DNA from: Bradyrhizobium sp. B124
Lineage (GTDB): Bacteria; Pseudomonadota; Alphaproteobacteria; Rhizobiales; Xanthobacteraceae
Assembly: GCF_038967635.1 (NCBI RefSeq)
Contig: NZ_CP152413.1
Span: 1,178,001 to 1,242,000, forward strand
Direction of reading: 5' to 3'
Length of the DNA stretch: 64,000 nt
Both the position numbers and the translations under genes were made by a program. Positions within the stretch are counted from its first letter, which is position 1, and each line of letters starts with the position of its first letter. The notes beneath the pieces were generated by a model, which did not search any database, was not told the DNA's origin, and saw only the letters and a program-made list of their open reading frames with translations. Of this stretch, positions 58,722 to 64,000 are shown one piece after another.

Positions 58722-58937
58722 GGCCTAAATCTCTGAAGCAAGCGGAACCGTTGCGGCAGTATGCCGCCCGCTGGCGGGTACTGGCCGAAATAGGCCACTC
58801 GCCAGATCAAAATCGACCACTCTCGGTGACGCCTCGTCCGAGGGACACTCCAGCCGCGATCCAAACTGGATTCGATCTCGACAAAAAATGAAAGAGGCCG
58901 CCAACTGAGCGGCCCCCAATGACGCTTCTGGCGCGGG

Positions 58938-59309
58938 CTATTTCAGCGAGCCCTCGACGGCGAAAATGTGGAATGTGGCGTACTTGTCTCCAATCTTGCG
59001 AGCTTCCTTGTACGCTGGCAAATCGTAAGCCGCCTTAGCTGCTTCCATACTATCGTAGAGCCGCACAGTAACGCGCGACTTCGCTGGTTCTCCGCTGATG
59101 GTAACCGGCTTTCCCGTGGCAAGCGCCTTGCCGAGATTCGCCTGAACGAGCGGTAGAAACTCCTTCGCGTAGGCGTCGGCGTTCGAAATGTCGATTTCCG
59201 CGATAACGTAGACAGGCGGCTTGGCTTGCGCGTGAAGGCCTTGAATTGCGAGCCCACCGACCGCAACGCCTGCGAGCATCGATAATGCCACTGTGTAGCG
59301 GGTTTTCAT
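58938..59309 (-). CDS. DUF1330 domain protein with signal peptide
   Basis: A 123-residue exported protein. Residues 1-26 form a signal peptide (ALSMLAGVAVGGLAIQGLHA). The mature part has the DUF1330 pattern: PPVYVIAEIDISNADAYAKE, YDSMEAAKAAYDLPAYKEAR and YATFHIFAVEG. DUF1330 is a dimeric alpha/beta barrel of unknown function; most members lack a signal peptide. The start at 59309 is supported by GGAGGGG upstream. Composition is a little lower in GC than its neighbours. Confidence 0.82.
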   Translation of the reverse strand: MKTRYTVALSMLAGVAVGGLAIQGLHAQAKPPVYVIAEIDISNADAYAKEFLPLVQANLGKALATGKPVTISGEPAKSRVTVRLYDSMEAAKAAYDLPAYKEARKIGDKYATFHIFAVEGSLK

Positions 59310-59479
59310 GACTTCCCCTCCATTGCCGCCGATGATCCGGCGGGAGGCAAGCAATGGTAAACTCAGATGTCGCGCGTGCCTGAGCAAAATTGCACACTCT
59401 GGAGACACGCCACCGCCGATTTCAAAACAGACCACCACGGGTCAAACCAGCCCCCACTGACGACGCGTTGAGCGAATGA

Positions 59480-60658
59480 CTAGGTCGAACTCCGGTCCAT
59501 CTCCGCCAGCACGATGTCGGCGGCGCGGACGCTCGGGGGCTGGTCGCCGGTCGACATCTTCCCGTCCATCGTCGCGAACGCCACGAGTTGCCGCAGACGG
59601 TCGGGCGAGTCCGCGATTACATCGCCCAGCGCATGCGCGAGCTTGTCCGGCGTGCAGTTCTCCTGCAGGAACTCGGGAATGATGTCGCTGCCGATCACGA
59701 GATTGGCAAGGATCACCGACGACACCCGGATCGCACGGCGCAGGATGAACGCCTCGGCGGCGCCGACGCGATAGGCCGTCACCATCGGAATGCCTGACAG
59801 CGCGAGCTCCAGCGTCACCGTACCCGACTTTGCGAGCGCCGCGCGGGCCACGCGGAATGCGGCGCGCTTCTCGGTCTCGCCGACGGCAAGCCGCGGCACC
59901 ACGGGCCACGACGCGACGCCTTCGCGCACCATGGCCTCGAGATGCGGCATGGTCGGAAGCACGAGCTCGAACGGGGTTTGCTTGTTGAGCTGGCCGAGCG
60001 CCGCGCCGAACAGCGCCAGATGATGTCTGATCTCGCTGCGCCGGCTGCCGGGCAGCACCAGCAGCACCGGCGGCTGCGCATCGCGCCGCTTCTGTTCCTC
60101 CTCGTTGGGCCGCAGCGAGGTGAGCTGCTCGGTCAGGGGATGGCCGACATAGCTGCATGGCGGCCCCTGCAGCTTGCGATATTCCTCCGGTTCGAACGGC
60201 AGCAGTGCCAGCACGTGATCGACATAGCCTCGCATCGCGCGCGCCCGGCCCGGCCGCCACGCCCAGACCGATGGCGACACGTAGTTGACGATCGGAATGT
60301 TCGGGTTGCGCGCGCGAACGCGGCGCGCGACGCGGTGGGTGAAGTCAGGGCTGTCGATGATGACGAGCATGTCGGGCGCAGCATCGAGCACGGCATCGGC
60401 CGTACGCCTGATCAATTGCAGGATCTTCGGCAATTGCTTCACGACGGCGGCAAATCCAATGATCGAGAGCTCCTCGATCGGAAACAACGGATCGATGCCC
60501 TCGCCGGTCATCTGCCGGCCACCGACGCCGGAAAATTGTACGGCATCGCCGAGGCGCTGGCGCAGCACCTTCATCAGTGCCGCGCCGAGGCGGTCACCGG
60601 ACTCCTCGGTCGCGATGAGGAAGATCTTGCCGCGGCGGCTGGGACTATGCGCCTGCAT
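59480..60658 (-). CDS. lpxB: Lipid-A-disaccharide synthase
   Basis: GT19 glycosyltransferase joining UDP-diacylglucosamine and lipid X to form the lipid A disaccharide (392 residues). Signatures: IATEESGDRLGAALM at the N terminus, VIIDSPDFTHRVARR, NYVSPSVWAWRPGRA and LPGSRRSEI. The start ATG at 60656-60658 shares a base with the lpxI stop, so both are translationally coupled. Peripheral membrane enzyme; last gene of the visible lpx operon. Confidence 0.95.
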   Translation of the reverse strand: MQAHSPSRRGKIFLIATEESGDRLGAALMKVLRQRLGDAVQFSGVGGRQMTGEGIDPLFPIEELSIIGFAAVVKQLPKILQLIRRTADAVLDAAPDMLVIIDSPDFTHRVARRVRARNPNIPIVNYVSPSVWAWRPGRARAMRGYVDHVLALLPFEPEEYRKLQGPPCSYVGHPLTEQLTSLRPNEEEQKRRDAQPPVLLVLPGSRRSEIRHHLALFGAALGQLNKQTPFELVLPTMPHLEAMVREGVASWPVVPRLAVGETEKRAAFRVARAALAKSGTVTLELALSGIPMVTAYRVGAAEAFILRRAIRVSSVILANLVIGSDIIPEFLQENCTPDKLAHALGDVIADSPDRLRQLVAFATMDGKMSTGDQPPSVRAADIVLAEMDRSST

Positions 60659-61515
60659 CAGCCCGCCAGTCCGATGACAAACAGCCCCTTGGCGTCGGCG
60701 GCCTCGATCAGGCCCTGCGGATCGGCGGCGAGCGTGTTGCCGGCGATCACGGCGATGCCGGCGATGCCCGCCGCGGCCGCGCCCTCGACCGTGCGTGGAC
60801 CGATGGTGGGCAGATCGAAGCGGAGATCCTGCTTGCTCTTCGGCGCCTTCATCAGCACGCCGCGGCCGGTCTTGGCGCGGATACGGCCGTCGGCACGGAG
60901 CCGCGCCACCCGCGCCAACAGCCCATCGGTGCCTTCGATGTCCTCGACCGCAACCACGTGACCGTCGATCACCACGGCCGCCTGACCGATGTCGAACGGT
61001 CCAAGCGCATCGAGCACGCCGCGTCCGCGCGCGATGTCGGCGAGCGCGCTCGAGTCCGGCGTCGTGCGCGTCACGGCGCCCTCCGGCATCAGCAGGTCCG
61101 GCGCGACATCCTTGATTCCGACCATGCGAAATCCCTGCTGCTCGAGGATGCGGCCGACGCTCGACAGCAGGTGATCGTCACCGCCGCGGAATGCGCGCAC
61201 GACATGGCCGAGCAGCCGCAGCGTGCCCCAGTCGAGCCGGATCTCCGACAGCGCGGGACGCACCAGGGTGCCGATGAAGATCAGGTCGCGGCAGCCTTCG
61301 TCGCGGAACAACCGGGTCGCGCGTCCGAGCTGGCCGACCGAGATCCAGCGGTGACGAAACCGCTGCGCGCGCGCCGGATCGCAGGCGCCACGCAGCGCGA
61401 ACAGCACCGGCGTGATGCCGCGCGCGGTGAGCTGATCGGCGACCGCGAACGGCATGGCGCCGCCGCCGGCGATCACGCCGACCGGCGAGGAAAGCGAGGG
61501 AGCCGCTGACGTCAT
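60658..61515 (-). CDS. lpxI: UDP-2,3-diacylglucosamine diphosphatase LpxI
   Basis: Hydrolyses UDP-2,3-diacylglucosamine to lipid X in alphaproteobacteria, replacing LpxH. At 285 residues it has the two-domain (DUF1009) layout: VGVIAGGGAMPFAVADQL at the N terminus, DDHLLSSVGRILEQQGF and the catalytic-region segment TDGLLARVARL in the C-terminal half. The start at 61515 is preferred; an ATG at 61527 only adds MAAS and has AGGGG directly adjoining. It lies between lpxA and lpxB, as in other rhizobia. Confidence 0.92.
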   Translation of the reverse strand: MTSAAPSLSSPVGVIAGGGAMPFAVADQLTARGITPVLFALRGACDPARAQRFRHRWISVGQLGRATRLFRDEGCRDLIFIGTLVRPALSEIRLDWGTLRLLGHVVRAFRGGDDHLLSSVGRILEQQGFRMVGIKDVAPDLLMPEGAVTRTTPDSSALADIARGRGVLDALGPFDIGQAAVVIDGHVVAVEDIEGTDGLLARVARLRADGRIRAKTGRGVLMKAPKSKQDLRFDLPTIGPRTVEGAAAAGIAGIAVIAGNTLAADPQGLIEAADAKGLFVIGLAG

Positions 61516-61534
61516 GCTGGCGGCCATCCCCTGC

Positions 61535-62329
61535 TCAATTGACGTCGGCGGGAAGACAGAGCGGCCGGAGCTTGCCGCCCTCGATGAAGGCAAGGATTTC
61601 CGCGATCGCAGGATCCTCACCCGCCAGCGGCTGCACCGAAGCCAGCCGCTCGGCGAAGATGCCGGGACCGTGGAACAGTTTTTGATAGAACGCGCGCACC
61701 GTCGCCAGTCGCGCCTTGGTGAACTGGCGCCGCCGCATGCCGATGATGTTGAGCCCTTCGAGCACTGCGTATTGACCGTTGGCTAACCCGAACGGGATGA
61801 TGTCGCCGCGCACGCCGCAGACACCGCCGATCATCACCTGCGGGCCGACGCGGGTGAACTGGTGCACCGCCGACAGGCCGCCGATATAGACGAAGTCGCC
61901 GATCTCGCAGTGGCCGCCGAGCGTTGCTGACGTCGCGAAGATCACGCCGTTGCCGACCATGCAGTCATGGCCGACATGGCTGTTGTTCATGAAGAAGCCG
62001 CGATCGCCGACGTGGGTGAGCCCGCCGCCCTTGACCGTGCCGACATTCATCGTCACGCCTTCGCGGATCGTGCAGGCCTCGCCGACTTCGAGACGGGTTG
62101 GCTCGCCGCGATAGCTGAGATCCTGCGGCGGCCCGCCGAGCGCGGCAAACGGCGAGATGATGCAGCCGGCGCCGATCTTCGTATGCCCGCTGATCGTGAC
62201 ATGCGCGATCAGCTTGCAGTTCTCGCCCAGCACGACGTTGGGGCCGATGATGCAGTACGGACCGATCTCGGTGCCGGCCCCGATCACAGCGCCATCGGCA
62301 ATCCGCGCAGTGGGGTCGATCATGCTCAT
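61535..62329 (-). CDS. lpxA: UDP-N-acetylglucosamine acyltransferase
   Basis: First step of lipid A synthesis: O-acylation of UDP-GlcNAc (264 residues). A left-handed beta-helix of hexapeptide repeats (IGAGTEIGPYCIIGPNVVLG and similar) runs through residues 15-190; the catalytic His is in SHVGHDCMVGNG. The C-terminal helical domain ends the protein. Two ATGs (62329 and 62323) begin MSMIDP; the outer one is used. It is preceded on the opposite strand by the KTSC gene, so it has its own promoter between 62330 and 62478. Confidence 0.95.
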   Translation of the reverse strand: MSMIDPTARIADGAVIGAGTEIGPYCIIGPNVVLGENCKLIAHVTISGHTKIGAGCIISPFAALGGPPQDLSYRGEPTRLEVGEACTIREGVTMNVGTVKGGGLTHVGDRGFFMNNSHVGHDCMVGNGVIFATSATLGGHCEIGDFVYIGGLSAVHQFTRVGPQVMIGGVCGVRGDIIPFGLANGQYAVLEGLNIIGMRRRQFTKARLATVRAFYQKLFHGPGIFAERLASVQPLAGEDPAIAEILAFIEGGKLRPLCLPADVN

Positions 62330-62478
62330 GTCGTTACGGTCCGGAATTCGTGAGTGGCGCCAAGGCGCTATCAAGGCGTTATGCAGTCGATTTGGGCGGT
62401 CGTTAGCGCGACTTTGCCCGCCCTGTCCAGTGACGTATGATGACGACCTGTTGCAAACGAGAAGGTCGCAACCGATCC

Positions 62479-62802
62479 ATGGTCCGGGCCGCCGCGCTGA
62501 TCCTCAGCCTGTTCTCCGCGCCGATCGGGCCGGAGACCGTCGATCTCGGCAACAGCACGAGCGTCGATCTCTCGTCCTTCGACTGCCGCGACATCAACCG
62601 CAGCACGATCGTCCAGCGCGTCTGCTACAGCGCGAGCGAACGCACGCTGCTGGTCGCGGTCAGGGGCAGCTACCAGCACTATTGCGGCGTGCCCACGGAG
62701 ACCTACGACGCGCTGATGATCGCACCATCGATGGGCGTCTTCCTCAATCGCGTCCTGCGCATCGCCGGCGCGGACGGCCGTTACGCGTGCAGGACGTCGT
62801 GA
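62479..62802 (+). CDS. KTSC-domain protein with putative signal peptide
   Basis: A 107-residue protein, opposite in strand to its lpx neighbours. From the ATG at 62479 the N terminus is hydrophobic (AALILSLFSAPIG), consistent with a short signal peptide. The KTSC domain follows: SSFDCRDINRST, then RTLLVAVRGSYQHYCGVP, ETYDALMIAPSMGVFLN and the end ADGRYACRTS. The family is a small beta fold of unknown function; here four cysteines are present. An upstream ATG at 62437 would add 14 residues. Confidence 0.7.
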   Translation: MVRAAALILSLFSAPIGPETVDLGNSTSVDLSSFDCRDINRSTIVQRVCYSASERTLLVAVRGSYQHYCGVPTETYDALMIAPSMGVFLNRVLRIAGADGRYACRTS

Positions 62803-62877
62803 CCTCGGCCGCCGAGGGCTTCTTTTCTTGACGCGTTTTCTTCACGTGAACCGGGGGCCACTTCGCTCGAAAACGCA

Positions 62878-63336
62878 CTAATCCGTCAGCATCGCGCCGA
62901 CATCGGCCTCGGCGACAACCTGACCGTTGACCTTGGCGTCGCCGTGAAACCACCACATCGTCTTGCGGCGGCCGAGCGAGCGCATGTGGTACTCGATGGT
63001 GTCGCCGGGCATCACCGGCTTCCTGAACTTGCACTTGTCGATGGTGAGGAAATACACCGCGCGCGGCTTCTCGGTGCCCTCGACCGACTTGATGCCGATC
63101 ACGCCGGCGGTCTGCGCCATCGCCTCGATCATCATCACGCCGGGGTAAACCGGGCGATCCGGGAAATGCCCCTGGAACGGCGGCTCGTTGAAAGTGACGT
63201 TCTTGATGCCGATACCGCTGTAGTCGGTGCGGATCTTGATCACGCGGTCGATCAGCAACATCGGAAAGCGATGCGGGAGCGTCTTCAGGATATCGTTGAT
63301 ATCCACGAGCTCGAATTTGACCGGTGCCTCCTCCAT
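62878..63336 (-). CDS. fabZ: 3-hydroxyacyl-ACP dehydratase
   Basis: Dehydrates (3R)-hydroxyacyl-ACPs in fatty acid synthesis (152 residues). The hot-dog fold signature with catalytic His is in [20 protein letters not shown], followed by the Glu; [13 protein letters not shown] is intact near the N terminus. The ATG at 63336 is the conserved start and shares a base with the lpxD stop (coupling). Its place between lpxD and lpxA lets hydroxyacyl-ACP supply both lipid A and phospholipids. Confidence 0.95.
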   Translation of the reverse strand: MEEAPVKFELVDINDILKTLPHRFPMLLIDRVIKIRTDYSGIGIKNVTFNEPPFQGHFPDRPVYPGVMMIEAMAQTAGVIGIKSVEGTEKPRAVYFLTIDKCKFRKPVMPGDTIEYHMRSLGRRKTMWWFHGDAKVNGQVVAEADVGAMLTD

Positions 63337-64000
63337 CACTCCTGTTCCTTGCCTTTGGCTTCGTTGTCGCGCACGAGGCGCTCCACCGCGATAATTTCCC
63401 TGAACCACTGCTTGGTCGGCTTGGCGAAATGCCCGCCCCAGCGACCATTGGCCGGAATGTCGTCCTTGACCGCGCTCATCGCCGTCACCTGGGCGCCGTC
63501 GCCGATCTTGAGGTGGTTGTTGATGCCCACCTTGGCGCCGAGCGCGACATTGTCGCCGATCGTCAGGCTGCCGGCGAGCCCGATCTGGGCCGCGAGCAGG
63601 CAGTGCCGGCCGATGGTCACATTGTGGCCGATCTGGACCTGGTTGTCGATTTTAGTGCCCTCGCCGATCACGGTGTCGCGCAGGGAACCGCGGTCGATGG
63701 TCGAGGCAGCGCCGACCTCGACATTGTTCTGGATCACCACGCGGCCGGTCTGCGGCACCTTCACGTGCCCTGCCGGCCCGAAGAAGATGAAGCCGTAGCC
63801 GTCCTGGCCGATATTGCAGGCTGGGTGGATCAGCACGTTGTTGCCGATCAGCGCGAACTGAATGGTGGTCTTGGCGCCGACATTGCAGTCGCGGCCGATC
63901 TTGACGTCGGCGCCGATCACCGCGCCGGCGCCGATGATGGTGCCGGAGCCGATCTCGACCCGCGGGCCGATCACGACCAGCGGATCGACGATGACGCCGT
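63336..64000 (-). CDS. lpxD: UDP-3-O-(hydroxyacyl)glucosamine N-acyltransferase, C-terminal part
   Basis: N-acylates UDP-3-O-acylglucosamine in the third step of lipid A synthesis. Only the left-handed beta-helix and C-terminal part are present; the N-terminal uridine-binding domain and start codon lie beyond 64000. Hexapeptide repeats run through most of the visible part ([20 protein letters not shown]), and the catalytic His region appears as [14 protein letters not shown]. The final helix reads [16 protein letters not shown]. It overlaps fabZ by one base. Confidence 0.93.
   Translation of the reverse strand, partial: GVIVDPLVVIGPRVEIGSGTIIGAGAVIGADVKIGRDCNVGAKTTIQFALIGNNVLIHPACNIGQDGYGFIFFGPAGHVKVPQTGRVVIQNNVEVGAASTIDRGSLRDTVIGEGTKIDNQVQIGHNVTIGRHCLLAAQIGLAGSLTIGDNVALGAKVGINNHLKIGDGAQVTAMSAVKDDIPANGRWGGHFAKPTKQWFREIIAVERLVRDNEAKGKEQE

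Overview
The window is a chromosomal segment of a GC-rich alphaproteobacterium, most likely Bradyrhizobium or a close relative. That inference rests on the lipoyl-carrying PdhB, the DUF5076 gene inside the pdh operon, the gene orders eno/pdh, trpD-trpC-moaC, moeA-lexA-comEC-gltX-gltA and lpxD-fabZ-lpxA-lpxI-lpxB, and palindromic repeats that I recall as common in Bradyrhizobium. I saw no rRNA, tRNA, CRISPR array, transposase or integrase.

Layout. 0-10.4 kb is housekeeping: the pyruvate dehydrogenase operon (pdhA-pdhB-DUF5076-pdhC-two tiny membrane proteins-lpdA, minus strand), an FtsB-like divisome protein, an FMN reductase, D-Ala-D-Ala ligase, an MDR-type oxidoreductase, enolase and QueF. 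10.4-16.7 kb is an accessory block of lower GC: a DUF1059 protein, an ABM-fold protein, a 1040-residue protein made of three tandem propeller-like repeats, a stand-alone receiver and three Cys-rich mini-proteins. It contains a degenerate copy of the 3' end of the MFS transporter gene that borders it on the right, so the block core is bracketed by direct repeats. 16.7-31.7 kb holds MFS-kdsA, a periplasmic PAAR protein, NIPSNAP, an OmpR-type two-component system with a downstream methyltransferase, pyrG, secG, a leaderless XRE-cupin/GNAT pair, tpiA, a PpiD-like foldase and trpD-trpC-moaC.

31.8-46.9 kb separates moaC from moeA, which are usually neighbours in rhizobia. It carries a dCache-PAS-GGDEF-EAL protein, CtpA, an OYE-family oxidoreductase with two micro-ORFs, two orphan solute-binding proteins, a duplicated DUF2380 protein divergent from a NarL-type two-component system, and a threonyl-tRNA synthetase-like gene without editing domain. 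That gene is preceded by what reads as a complete threonine attenuator: a promoter placed so the transcript starts at the ATG, a 25-codon leader peptide with four Thr codons in five, nested hairpins and a strong terminator. The synthetase is itself split by a frameshift before its anticodon-binding domain. This attenuator-synthetase unit is the most interesting signal in the window.

46.2-64 kb returns to core genes: a YihX-like phosphatase, moeA, lexA with a canonical alphaproteobacterial LexA box, comEC, glnS, gltX, gltA, an ArsR-SRPBCC operon under a perfect 32-bp operator, a DUF1330 protein and the lipid A cluster lpxB-lpxI-lpxA-fabZ-lpxD (lpxD cut by the window edge).
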